NCBI GenBank assembly: GCA_910578425.1
Contig: CAJTQX010000043.1
Location: 1 to 20,944 of the forward strand
DNA length: 20,944 nt
DNA from: an uncultured Anaerotignum sp.
GTDB taxonomy: Bacteria > Bacillota > Clostridia > Lachnospirales > Anaerotignaceae
Reading direction: 5' to 3'
Part shown: piece by piece, positions 14,293 to 20,944 of the stretch
How the letters are laid out: every line of letters starts with the position of its first letter
Position numbering within the stretch: the first letter of the stretch is position 1
Notes under the pieces: model-generated
Told to the model about the DNA's origin: nothing
The model's database searches: none
What the model saw: the letters and a program-made list of their open reading frames with translations, nothing else
Translations under genes and position numbers: made by a program

Positions 14293-14377
14293 GGCAGTGT
14301 CGTCACAAGTGTCTGCCCACGCTTTTCCGGCAAAATTATGCCCGAAAATTCGTATACATGACCCATGACGACACTAC
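14293..14377. repeat. 85-bp fold-back repeat, copy 1 (at the thiW 3' end)
   Basis: This is 92% identical (78/85) to 14995-15079, in the same orientation. The ends are inverted repeats: AGTGTCGTCA (14296-14305 region) and TGACGACACT (14366-14375), a perfect 10-bp pair. An inner stem CGG/CCG with flanking TTT/AAA encloses an 11-nt loop. The thiW stop codon TAG lies inside the repeat edge. Similarity stops sharply at both ends. There is no coding potential. Confidence 0.85.
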
Positions 14378-14889
14378 CTGAGAGATTTCTGCATGGTATA
14401 CAGAATATTTGATTTCTGCAAGCTGTAAATCAAAACTGCGGAAATGGCAGCACCAGCTGTGGTAGAGATCAGAAACGGGATAATATAAGCGTAAAATGCC
14501 AGGCCAGCTGCACTCTGCCCCATGAAAAGGATCGCAACCGGATAAGCGCACAGACCACCGAGAACCGCAGTACCAAACATTTCCCCAACCAAAGTACCTA
14601 AGATATTCTGAGTTTTGCTGTAAACCAATCCGCACACCAACGCACCAAACATACTGCCTGGAAACGCCATCAAACTTCCAATACCAAGCAGATTGCGGAT
14701 CAACGCCGCAGCAAAGGCCGCTCCCAGCCCATAACCTGGCCCCAGCAGAACCGCACACAGTATGTTGACCATATGCTGCACAGGCGCGCATTTGCTTCCG
14801 AAAACAGGGACGGAAAACAGACTTCCCACAACCGCAACAGCGCAGAAAACACCCGCAATCGCTAATTTCTTTGTATTTGTTTTTGTCAT
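14374..14889 (-). CDS. thiW: ECF transporter substrate-binding (S) component ThiW, thiazole uptake
   Basis: The protein has 171 residues and five to six membrane helices. The family signature G-S-K-C-A-P-V-Q-H-M-V-N (31-42) is followed by G-P-G-Y-G-L, I-R-N-L-L-G-I-G-S-L-M-A-F-P-G-S-M-F-G-A and Y-P-V-A. ThiW is the S component that, with a shared EcfA/A'/T energy module encoded elsewhere, is thought to import hydroxyethylthiazole, the thiazole precursor of thiamine. A TPP riboswitch about 520 nt upstream on the same strand supports the assignment. AAAGGAG lies 9 nt before the ATG. The stop codon is provided by the outer bases of an 85-bp repeat, and a second copy of that repeat lies in the leader. 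Usual partners such as thiM, thiE or thiD are not next to it. Confidence 0.9.
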   Translation of the reverse strand: MTKTNTKKLAIAGVFCAVAVVGSLFSVPVFGSKCAPVQHMVNILCAVLLGPGYGLGAAFAAALIRNLLGIGSLMAFPGSMFGALVCGLVYSKTQNILGTLVGEMFGTAVLGGLCAYPVAILFMGQSAAGLAFYAYIIPFLISTTAGAAISAVLIYSLQKSNILYTMQKSLR

Positions 14890-14994
14890 ATTTCATCTCT
14901 CCTTTGAGTGAATCAGGAAACGTTTGTAATCAGCGACGCTTCCAATCGTAAACGCAATGATACTATAAACTTTACGGCAAAGCAGTTTGACTCA

Positions 14995-15079
14995 GGCAGC
15001 ATCGTCACAAGTGTCTGCCCACGCCTTTCCGACAAAATTATGCTCGAAAATTCGTATACATAACTCATGACGACACTAC
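14995..15079. repeat. 85-bp fold-back repeat, copy 2 (in the thiW leader)
   Basis: This is the second copy, 702 bp from the first and in direct orientation. It differs at seven positions. Two of them (A15032 and T15044, against G14330 and C14342) keep the closing pair of the inner stem as A-T instead of G-C. The outer stem is 8 of 10 bp here. It lies about 105 nt before the thiW start codon, inside its transcript. Confidence 0.85.
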
Positions 15080-15130
15080 AAAAGAAAACATATTTTTCTT
15101 TTTGCCTGATTTCTAAAATCAAACGCTGAC

Positions 15131-15360
15131 GGCAGCTGCCAAAGAAAATTTCTTCTGCATATTGAAATTGTTCTGAAAAATCCTGATTTTTCAGGCATCT
15201 CAAAAGTCAAATTTTCTTATGGCAACGCCCATAAAATGCGGTCGATGCTTACTGGCATCCTCTCACGCCGGAACACGGCTTCCCATCGCTGATATACAAG
15301 ACCCAGGGAGCTCCCCCTCAGCCCGCCACTCTGGTGGTTCTCGTTTCCTCCTTTCTCAAA
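15131..15360. other. Unassigned leader segment between riboswitch and thiW
   Basis: This transcribed stretch (on the - strand) has no recognised gene. It holds a G+C-rich part (15205-15345) with several short stems: CCAC/GTGG, GGGAGCTCCC, GCCG/CGGC, GATGC/GCATC. It also has the palindrome GGCAGCTGCC (15131-15140) and an A+T-rich stem CTGAAAAATC/GATTTTTCAG (15173-15194). AAAGGAGG stands just after the riboswitch terminator but has no start codon at proper distance. A frame without start codon stays open leftward through most of the G+C-rich part and ends near 15219. It could be a gene or element remnant, or a structured RNA. Confidence 0.4.
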
Positions 15361-15361
15361 G

Positions 15362-15398
15362 AAAAAAACAGGAGAATACCTTTTGCGGCATCCTCCTG
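15362..15398 (-). terminator. Riboswitch-controlled terminator
   Basis: On the - strand CAGGAGGATGCC pairs with GGTATTCTCCTG (12 bp with two G-U pairs) around a 6-nt loop and runs into TTTTTTT. It follows the TPP aptamer directly, as an expression platform would. Binding of TPP should favour termination and reduce thiW transcription. Confidence 0.85.
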
Positions 15399-15411
15399 CA
15401 ACAGAGCAAAA

Positions 15412-15503
15412 TCATTTCCTACGGCGGCATTATCCACATCAGGTATAAGGGTCGAAGGTGATACCTTCCTCTCAGCCTGTCAAAACAAGCTCCCCTGTAT
15501 TTA
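15412..15503 (-). ncRNA. TPP riboswitch (THI element)
   Basis: On the - strand the conserved TPP aptamer pieces appear in order: AGGGGAGC, GGCTGAGAGG (the CUGAGA pyrimidine-sensor motif), a variable GAAGGT/ACCTTC stem, GACCCTT, ACCTGATGTGGATAATGCC and CGTAGGAA. Length and order match the family. It starts about 10 nt after the expected transcription start and is followed by an intrinsic terminator, so control is at transcription. The target is thiW. Confidence 0.95.
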
Positions 15504-15514
15504 TTTTAATAAGC

Positions 15515-15543
15515 ATTATACACCTGTTTTTGGCAAAACACAA
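15515..15543 (-). promoter_or_regulatory. Promoter of the riboswitch-thiW transcript
   Basis: On the - strand TATAAT (15520-15515) is a perfect -10. TTGTGT (15543-15538) is a moderate -35 at 17-nt spacing. Transcription would start near 15508. Confidence 0.7.
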
Positions 15544-15553
15544 TAGGTTTTCC

Positions 15554-15582
15554 AAAAAACAAGGCGGTCTTTCGACCGCCTC
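15554..15582 (-). terminator. Terminator of the PFOR gene
   Basis: AGGCGGTC pairs with GACCGCCT around a stable tetraloop (GAAA on the - strand) and is followed by TGTTTTTT. It lies about 20 nt past the PFOR stop codon and just ahead of the thiW promoter. Confidence 0.88.
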
Positions 15583-15600
15583 GCGTTTTACTGTCTTATA

Positions 15601-18600
15601 TTACTGGTTTGCCAGCTTCTTGTAGCTTTCCAGTCTTTCCTTTGCATTCTTTTCTGTTTCATTGAACAGTTCCTCAGCAACTTCGGGGAATGTTCTCTGC
15701 AGAGAGCTGTAACGTACTTCGCTCAGCAGGAAATCTCTGAAGCTTTCTGTAGGCTCTTTGGAATCCAGTGTAAACGGATTCTTGCCTTCTTCTTTCAAAG
15801 CGGGGTTAAAACGGTACATATGCCAGTAACCGCAGTCAACCGCACGCTTGATTTCTGTCTGCGCACCGCTCATGCCGCCCTTCAGGCCATGATTGATACA
15901 AGGAGCGTAAGCAATTACCAGAGAAGGACCATGATACTTTTCAGCCTCTGTCAGAGCCTTTACAAGCTGGTTCTTATCTGCGCCCATTGCAACCTGTGCA
16001 ACGTATACGTAGCCATAGCTCATTGCCATCATACCGAGGTCTTTCTTCTTCACTCTCTTACCGGAAGCCGCAAACTGTGCAACTGCGCCGACAGGAGTAG
16101 CCTTGGAAGCCTGACCGCCTGTGTTGGAGTAAACCTCTGTATCGAATACCAGAACGTTTACGTCTTCACCGGATGCCAGAACGTGGTCCAGACCGCCGTA
16201 GCCGATGTCATATGCCCAGCCGTCGCCGCCAAAGATCCACTGAGATTTTTTCACAAGCTGGTCTTTGTTTTCCAGAACATAGGAAACGATGTTCTTTGCT
16301 TCCGCGTTGGAGCCGTTATATGCTTCCAGAGCAGCTGCCAGAGCATCGGATGCCTCTCTGGACTTGTCGCCGTCATTCATTGTGTCAACCCATGCATCAA
16401 CAACACCAGCAACGGAACCGTCGATTGCTTTCAGGGCTTCCAGTTTATCTTTCAGACCGTTTCTCATCTGTTTTACAGCAGAAGCCATACCAAGGCCGTA
16501 TTCTGCGTTATCCTCAAACAGGGAGTTTGCCCATGCGGGACCGCGGCCGTCTTTATTTACTGTGTAAGGCATAGAAGGTGCGGAGCCGCCCCAGATGGAG
16601 GAACAGCCTGTTGCGTTTGCAACATACATTCTGTCACCAAACAGCTGTGTTACCAGTTTTGCATAAGGAGTTTCGCCGCAGCCTGCGCATGCGCCGGAGA
16701 ACTCAAGCAGGGGCTGCTCGAACTGGCTGCCTTTTACAGAGCCTTTGCCCATCGGGTTCGCCTTAGGCGCAACTTCGTCGATTGCGAAATCCCAGTTTGC
16801 AGCTTCTGCTTCCTGTGTTGCCAGAGGCTGCATAACCAGAGCCTTGTTGGGAGCAGGGCAAACAACTGCGCAGCTGCCGCAGCCAAGGCAGTCCAGAGCG
16901 GAAACCTGCATTCTATACTTCAGGCCAGCGAATGCCGCGCCGCCCTTTGCTTCAACAGCCTTGAAGCCAGCGGGTGCCTTAGCCAGCTCATCGTCTGTTA
17001 CCAGAACAGGTCTGATTGCAGCGTGAGGACATACATAAGAGCACTGGTTACACTGGATGCAGTTTTCAGCATTCCATTCGGGTACGTCAACCGCAACGCC
17101 GCGCTTCTCGTAAGCAGCCGTGCCGCAGGGGAATGTACCGTCTTCTCTGCCCGCAAACGCGGATACAGGCAGCTTGTCGCCTTCCTGTGCGTTCATAGGC
17201 TCTACAACGTTCTTTACGAATTCTGTTGTCTTTCTTGCAGCCTTTTCTTCTGTATCAACAGCGTCAGCCCATGCAGCAGGGATTTCTACCTTGACCGCGC
17301 CGTCTACACCACGGTCAACAGCAGCATAGTTCATGTTCAGGATGGTATCGCCCTTCTTGCCGTAGGACTTTGTGATAGCCGCTTTCATGTACTCTACAGC
17401 CTGCTCAATGGGGATGATGTTCGCCAGCTTGAAGAATGCAGCCTGCAATACGGTGTTGATTCTGTTGCCAAGGCCGATTTCCTTCGCGATTTCCGTACCA
17501 TTGATGATATAGAAATTGATCTTCTTCGCTGCCAGCTGTTTTTTCAGCTTCGCGGGCAGGTGCTGGTCCAGCTCGTCAACAGACCAGGTTGTGTTCAGCA
17601 GGAATGTGCCGCCCTCGTTCAGTTCTGTTACCATGTCATACAGATGTACATACTCCTGCTTGTGGCATGCAACAAAGTTTGCCGTCTTAACCAGATATGT
17701 AGAACGGATAGGCTTGTTGCCAAAACGCAGGTGGCTCTGTGTGATACCGCCGGACTTTTTGGAGTCATAGCTGAAGTAAGCCTGTGCGTACATATCTGTG
17801 TGGTCACCGATGATCTTGATGGAGTTCTTGTTCGCGCCAACTGTACCGTCTGCGCCCAGGCCCCAGAATTTGCAGCTGATTGTGCCGTCGTCACCTGTAA
17901 CGTCTACTTCCTCGCCAACTGCAAGGGATGTATTTGTTACGTCATCCACAATACCGATTGTGAAGTGGTTCTTCGGCTTATCCAGGGACAGGTTCGCATA
18001 TACTGCCAGGAACTGCGCGGGTGTAACGTCTTTGGAACCCAGACCATAGCGGCCGCCAACAACAACAGGAGCCTGATCCGCTTCAAACATCGCTGTGCAG
18101 ACGTCCATATACAGAGGCTCGCCCTGTGCGCCGGGCTCTTTTGTTCTGTCCAGAACAGCAATCTTCTTAACTGTCTTAGGCAGTACCTCAAGCAGCTTTG
18201 CAGCAACGAAAGGACGGAACAGATGAACCTTTACCAGACCAACCTTTTCGCCTTTTGCTGTCAGGAAGTCAATCGTTTCTTCGATTGCTTCACATGCGGA
18301 ACCCATTGCAACGATAACTCTGTCAGCATCGGGTGCGCCGTAGTAGTTGAACAGCCTGTAATCTCTGCCTGTGATTCTGCTGATTTCCTTCATGTATTCT
18401 TCCACAACTGCGGGCAGGGCTTCATAATATTTGTTCGCTGCCTCACGTGCCTGGAAGTAGATATCAGGATTCTGTGCAGTACCTCTGATAACGGGATGCT
18501 CGGGGTTCAGCGCGTTTCTCTTGAAACGGTTTACCGCATCCATATCAATAATCTTAGCCAGTTCTTCGTAATCCATTACTTCGATTTTCTGGATCTCGTG

Positions 18601-19131
18601 AGATGTACGGAAACCATCGAAGAAATGCAGGAAAGGCACGCGGCCCTTGATTGCGGAAAGATGCGCAACGCAAGCCAGGTCCATAACTTCCTGTACAGAA
18701 TTGGAAGCCAGCAGAGCGAAGCCCGTCTGACGGCATGCCATAACGTCAGAATGGTCGCCGAAAATGGACAGTGCCTGCGCAGCCAGCGCACGTGCTGTTA
18801 CATGGAATACGCCGGGAAGCAGTTCGCCGGAAATTTTATACATATTGGGGATCATCAGCAGAAGACCCTGAGATGCTGTATATGTCGTTGTCAACGCACC
18901 AGCAGCTAAGGAACCATGCACTGTACCGGACGCACCTGCTTCGGACTGCATTTCTACAACTTTTACAGTCTGTCCGAAAAGGTTCTTTTTGCCATTTGCT
19001 GCCCAATCGTCTGTTTTCTCAGCCATTGGGGAAGACGGTGTGATGGGGAAAATGCCGGCTACTTCGGTAAACGCATAGGAAGCGTATGCAGCAGCCTCAT
19101 TGCCGTCCATCGTTTTCATTACTTTAGACAT
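15601..19131 (-). CDS. nifJ: Pyruvate:ferredoxin (flavodoxin) oxidoreductase, single-chain
   Basis: The protein has 1176 residues, the normal length of the one-chain PFOR. It turns pyruvate and CoA into acetyl-CoA and CO2 with reduction of ferredoxin. Active-site residues fall at the numbers known from the Desulfovibrio africanus enzyme: T31 (I-T-P-S-S-P-M-A-E), E64 and R114. Two ferredoxin-type clusters use C691, C694, C697, C701 and C748, C751, C754, C758, with the two ligand sets completing each other in the usual crossed way. The proximal cluster should use C815, C818, C843 and C1078. TPP and Mg are held by G-D-G-W (969-972) to S-N-T-G-G-Q (1002-1007). AGGAGG stands 7 nt before the ATG. 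The gene is monocistronic, with promoter at 19364-19392 and terminator at 15554-15582. It supplies acetyl-CoA and reduced ferredoxin, central to the fermentation suggested by the ior operon. Confidence 0.97.
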   Translation of the reverse strand: MSKVMKTMDGNEAAAYASYAFTEVAGIFPITPSSPMAEKTDDWAANGKKNLFGQTVKVVEMQSEAGASGTVHGSLAAGALTTTYTASQGLLLMIPNMYKISGELLPGVFHVTARALAAQALSIFGDHSDVMACRQTGFALLASNSVQEVMDLACVAHLSAIKGRVPFLHFFDGFRTSHEIQKIEVMDYEELAKIIDMDAVNRFKRNALNPEHPVIRGTAQNPDIYFQAREAANKYYEALPAVVEEYMKEISRITGRDYRLFNYYGAPDADRVIVAMGSACEAIEETIDFLTAKGEKVGLVKVHLFRPFVAAKLLEVLPKTVKKIAVLDRTKEPGAQGEPLYMDVCTAMFEADQAPVVVGGRYGLGSKDVTPAQFLAVYANLSLDKPKNHFTIGIVDDVTNTSLAVGEEVDVTGDDGTISCKFWGLGADGTVGANKNSIKIIGDHTDMYAQAYFSYDSKKSGGITQSHLRFGNKPIRSTYLVKTANFVACHKQEYVHLYDMVTELNEGGTFLLNTTWSVDELDQHLPAKLKKQLAAKKINFYIINGTEIAKEIGLGNRINTVLQAAFFKLANIIPIEQAVEYMKAAITKSYGKKGDTILNMNYAAVDRGVDGAVKVEIPAAWADAVDTEEKAARKTTEFVKNVVEPMNAQEGDKLPVSAFAGREDGTFPCGTAAYEKRGVAVDVPEWNAENCIQCNQCSYVCPHAAIRPVLVTDDELAKAPAGFKAVEAKGGAAFAGLKYRMQVSALDCLGCGSCAVVCPAPNKALVMQPLATQEAEAANWDFAIDEVAPKANPMGKGSVKGSQFEQPLLEFSGACAGCGETPYAKLVTQLFGDRMYVANATGCSSIWGGSAPSMPYTVNKDGRGPAWANSLFEDNAEYGLGMASAVKQMRNGLKDKLEALKAIDGSVAGVVDAWVDTMNDGDKSREASDALAAALEAYNGSNAEAKNIVSYVLENKDQLVKKSQWIFGGDGWAYDIGYGGLDHVLASGEDVNVLVFDTEVYSNTGGQASKATPVGAVAQFAASGKRVKKKDLGMMAMSYGYVYVAQVAMGADKNQLVKALTEAEKYHGPSLVIAYAPCINHGLKGGMSGAQTEIKRAVDCGYWHMYRFNPALKEEGKNPFTLDSKEPTESFRDFLLSEVRYSSLQRTFPEVAEELFNETEKNAKERLESYKKLANQ

Positions 19132-19140
19132 TCTTCTTCC

Positions 19141-19357
19141 TCCTTAAAAAAATAAAAGTGGACATGTTACTAAAGGGAATTTCCTTAGAGCCCCCTAATG
19201 GAAGCCATGAGCGCAGAGCCCCGGCTCCTGCCCTTTCGGAAAAACCTTCCGCCTTTGTGGGCGTTTTCCGCTGTTTATGTATCATGGCTGAAAAATTGTC
19301 AATGTTGTTGTCAAACAACCTTCTCCTGCCTTTCATACTCAAATCAGCGGTTATTAC
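19141..19357 (-). promoter_or_regulatory. Structured 5' leader of the PFOR gene
   Basis: About 225 nt separate the expected transcription start from the ATG. The leader holds a stem CGGAAAA/TTTTCCG with an inner CGCC/GGCG (19237-19270), a GAGCC/GGCTC stem (19216-19227) and a near-palindrome around 19173-19188. No terminator T run and no riboswitch class I know were found. Two further TTGACA hexamers (- strand, 19302-19297 and 19314-19309) could mark a second promoter, but their -10 boxes are weak. Confidence 0.4.
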
Positions 19358-19363
19358 TTTAGT

Positions 19364-19392
19364 ATTATACAATCAAATTCCCTTCATTTCAA
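19364..19392 (-). promoter_or_regulatory. Promoter of the PFOR gene
   Basis: On the - strand TTGAAA (19392-19387) and TATAAT (19369-19364) are 17 nt apart. The stretch 19393-19682 is A+T-rich and without a gene. It contains a TTTGATA/TATCAAA inverted repeat at 19584-19603 and TTTCGCGAAA at 19573-19582. Confidence 0.8.
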
Positions 19393-19682
19393 CAGCAAAA
19401 TCAAATTTAGTCCGTTATGTTTCTAACAAAATGCGTTTTTCCTGTCATTGTCATTCATTTCATGTTCTAAAAAATATTTTTATGTTTTTTTTGAATTTTT
19501 TGCAGTTTTTTCATTTTTATTTTGTCTGACAATATTTTCAACAGCTTCATTGGTTTCTCCTTGAAAAACATTTTTCGCGAAACTTTGATAATATAATATC
19601 AAACACAGCTTTCTGCCATCTCTGCACGACTCTTTTCCCCCTTCTAAACTGCATTTCTACGAACAAATGTTTTTATATCGTC

Positions 19683-19988
19683 TCATTTTCTCGCACTGAA
19701 AAGCCGTCTTTCTTTTTCTTCTCTCAGCAGGCCTTTGTCCAGCCTTGCAATATAATATGCCGCCCCTTTCTGGCAGTCCGATCCCCTGTATGCCTCGTCC
19801 AGAAGAAAATCGAACAGCAGGTTCGCCAATGCAGCATCGTTTCTGTGCTCCATAAAAAAAGCATCCAATCGCTCCGCAAACTTTCTGTCACAGCTCCGCG
19901 CCAGATATTCATATAAAAAGTCCTTATTCCAGCTCCCGTTTATAATTGGAGAAATTTTTTCCAATTCCTCCCAGTTTTCAAAATACAT
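19683..19988 (-). CDS. Small hypothetical protein
   Basis: This is a frame of 101 codons with a good ribosome site (AAAGGAG, 9-10 nt before the ATG). The protein is predicted helical, charged and rich in aromatic residues near the start (M-Y-F-E-N-W-E-E-L-E-K). It has no signal peptide, membrane helix or Cys pair. I do not recognise a family. It sits alone between the tRNA cluster terminator and the PFOR promoter, read leftward. The composition is protein-like and the start signal is sound, so I take it as a real gene. No terminator follows; the stem at 19584-19603 is the only candidate. Confidence 0.6.
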   Translation of the reverse strand: MYFENWEELEKISPIINGSWNKDFLYEYLARSCDRKFAERLDAFFMEHRNDAALANLLFDFLLDEAYRGSDCQKGAAYYIARLDKGLLREEKERRLFSARK

Positions 19989-20016
19989 CTATTTTCTCTC
20001 CTTTCCGCTCTCGCAC

Positions 20017-20052
20017 AAAAAAAGAGCACAACCACTGTTGTACTCTTTTTTT
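20017..20052. terminator. Terminator of the tRNA cluster
   Basis: A 16-bp stem with one mismatch (AAAAAAAGAG..CAAC with GTTG..CTCTTTTTTT) and a 4-nt loop starts right at the end of tRNA-Gly. It is symmetric, so it can act on both strands. Confidence 0.85.
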
Positions 20053-20053
20053 C

Positions 20054-20125
20054 AGCGCGAGACGAGATTCGAACTCGCGACCCTCGCCTTGGCAAGGCGA
20101 TGCTCTACCACTGAGCCACTCGCGC
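20054..20125 (-). tRNA. tRNA-Gly (anticodon GCC)
   Basis: The 7-bp acceptor stem GCGCGAG/CTCGCGC, a D arm (TGGCTCAGTGGTAGAGCA), the anticodon loop TTGCCAA and the T arm (GTTCGAATC) are all visible. It has 72 nt with discriminator T. CCA is not encoded. Confidence 0.97.
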
Positions 20126-20129
20126 ATAA

Positions 20130-20205
20130 TGGTGCCCAGAACCGGAATCGAACCAGTGACACGTGGATTTTCAGTCCACTGCTCTACCAACTGAGCTATC
20201 TGGGC
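20130..20205 (-). tRNA. tRNA-Phe (anticodon GAA)
   Basis: The acceptor stem is GCCCAGA/TCTGGGC, the anticodon loop CTGAAAA and the T loop TTCGATT. Discriminator A is followed by an encoded CCA, giving 76 nt. It is only 4 nt from tRNA-Gly. Confidence 0.97.
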
Positions 20206-20227
20206 ATTTCTAAAAACTTTGGTAAAC

Positions 20228-20311
20228 TGCCCGAGACCGGGATCGAACCGGTACGGGTGTTACCCCGCAGGATTTTAAGTCCTGTGCGTCTGCCAGTTCC
20301 GCCACTCGGGC
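20228..20311 (-). tRNA. tRNA-Leu (anticodon TAA)
   Basis: A class II tRNA of 84 nt: acceptor GCCCGAG/CTCGGGC, anticodon loop CTTAAAA, and a long variable arm (GCGGGGTAACACCCGT region). CCA is not encoded. Confidence 0.97.
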
Positions 20312-20486
20312 AAATCTTTCATTGCTCCAGCCGCCTGTATACTATACCAGAGGAACAAGACTTTGTCAATACTTTTTCACTGCCAGCCGCCATCTTTTTG
20401 AAGCCTTTCAGCGAAACATAAAGCCTGTCCTCATTTGGAAATGGAAACGGTCTGCTCCTGGCAAACCGCCCCGTTTCCAACAATTC

Positions 20487-20567
20487 TGGGCGGAGAAGGA
20501 TTCGAACCTTCGAAGCTATCGCAACAGATTTACAGTCTGCCCCCTTTGGCCGCTCGGGAATCCACCC
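20487..20567 (-). tRNA. tRNA-Tyr (anticodon GTA)
   Basis: A class II tRNA of 81 nt: acceptor GGGTGGA/TCCGCCC with one G-T pair, anticodon loop CTGTAAA, a variable arm, and T loop TTCGAAT. CCA is not encoded. It is first in the cluster. The 175-nt gap to tRNA-Leu (20312-20486) holds nothing recognised. Confidence 0.97.
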
Positions 20568-20632
20568 AAAACCTGCGCATATGCCTCCTGAACCTTCAAA
20601 ACAGAATAGCGTGTTTTCACAACCTTAGCTTT

Positions 20633-20755
20633 GAAAAACCATTCGTATGACTTCGTCATATTCATGTGTTTGCTCCGCAAACCCGTTTGGAAAACCTTTT
20701 CCGTCCCGTCCTGCAAGCAGTCCGTTCTGCAAAATTTCCAACCATCTCAAGTCTC
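20633..20755. repeat. 16S-tRNA spacer repeat, unit 1
   Basis: This is the first of two tandem units of 123 bp. Its first 50 bp match the second unit at 49 positions; the rest diverges. It holds two perfect short hairpins: TATGAC-TTC-GTCATA (20646-20660) and GTTTGC-TCC-GCAAAC (20668-20682). A third CTGC/GCAG stem lies further on. Confidence 0.85.
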
Positions 20756-20878
20756 GAAAAACCATTCGTATGACTTCGTCATACTCATGTGTTTGCTCCG
20801 CAAACCTACTTGGAGCCTCTTTGTCGCCCTGTCCTGCGAGCAGTCCAGTCCGTCAAAGTTTCCAACTAGTTTTTCTCC
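20756..20878. repeat. 16S-tRNA spacer repeat, unit 2
   Basis: The second unit starts 123 bp after the first and ends just before the 16S gene. It has the same two hairpins at 20769-20783 and 20791-20805. The CTGC/GCAG stem is kept while its loop differs. Conserved stems in a diverging unit suggest an RNA-level role in the rRNA-tRNA precursor. Confidence 0.8.
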
Positions 20879-20889
20879 GCTTTTCTCCA

Positions 20890-20944
<55 letters not shown>

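Noticed and set aside
15820..18909. Very long open frame (1029 codons) on the + strand
   Set aside because: It lies wholly antisense to the PFOR gene, is rich in Cys and His as shadow frames are, and has no ribosome site or domain. It results from the codon bias of the real gene.
19540..19603. Possible Rex or other redox-regulator site near the PFOR gene
   Set aside because: The inverted repeat TTTGATA/TATCAAA does not match the TTGTTAA/TTAACAA pattern and lies 200 bp upstream of the promoter.

Overview
The window looks like chromosome of an anaerobic, amino-acid-fermenting member of the Clostridia, probably Lachnospirales. An Anaerotignum-like organism is a guess, not shown. The reasons are AGGAGG-type ribosome sites before nearly every gene, a matching 16S rRNA 3' end at the right edge, TTGACA/TATAAT promoters, ferredoxin-dependent 2-oxoacid oxidoreductases (an IorAB pair and a 1176-residue PFOR), a TPP riboswitch before thiW, and no respiratory genes. 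No phage, CRISPR array or defence locus was seen.

Left part (1-6.5 kb). A bidirectional terminator and a G+C-rich hairpin precede a leftward DUF4397 protein. A 195-bp MITE-like element with inverted ends and TAA flanks follows, then a rightward lipoprotein. A terminator separates these from a leftward CorC/HlyC CBS protein plus ferritin pair. Next comes a leftward FIST sensor plus soluble chemoreceptor pair, driven by a consensus promoter with a long leader.

Middle (6.5-13.9 kb). Five leftward genes form one catabolic operon: iorA, iorB, a CoA-transferase, a PLP aminotransferase and brnQ. Together they can import a branched-chain (or aromatic) amino acid, transaminate it, oxidise the 2-oxoacid to acyl-CoA with reduction of ferredoxin, and move the CoA to acetate. 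This is the oxidative arm of a Stickland-type fermentation. A GntR/FadR-type regulator diverges from it, and a palindrome lies at the expected transcription start of the operon. Strong hairpins without U-tracts sit between the three distal genes.

Right part (13.9-20.9 kb). A leftward thiamine-precursor unit has a promoter, a TPP riboswitch with terminator, about 470 nt of leader and thiW. A 26-codon ORF with a strong ribosome site follows. Two 92%-identical 85-bp fold-back repeats flank thiW exactly. Then come a monocistronic pyruvate:ferredoxin oxidoreductase with a structured leader, a small unknown gene, and a tRNA cluster (Tyr-Leu-Phe-Gly). The tRNA cluster follows the 3' end of a 16S rRNA gene directly, with no 23S or 5S between. 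Two tandem hairpin-rich repeats fill the 16S-tRNA spacer.

Most of the window is ordinary metabolism. The least explained parts are the repeats around thiW, the small ORF, the segment between riboswitch and thiW, the FIST/chemoreceptor pair, and the 16S-tRNA arrangement.
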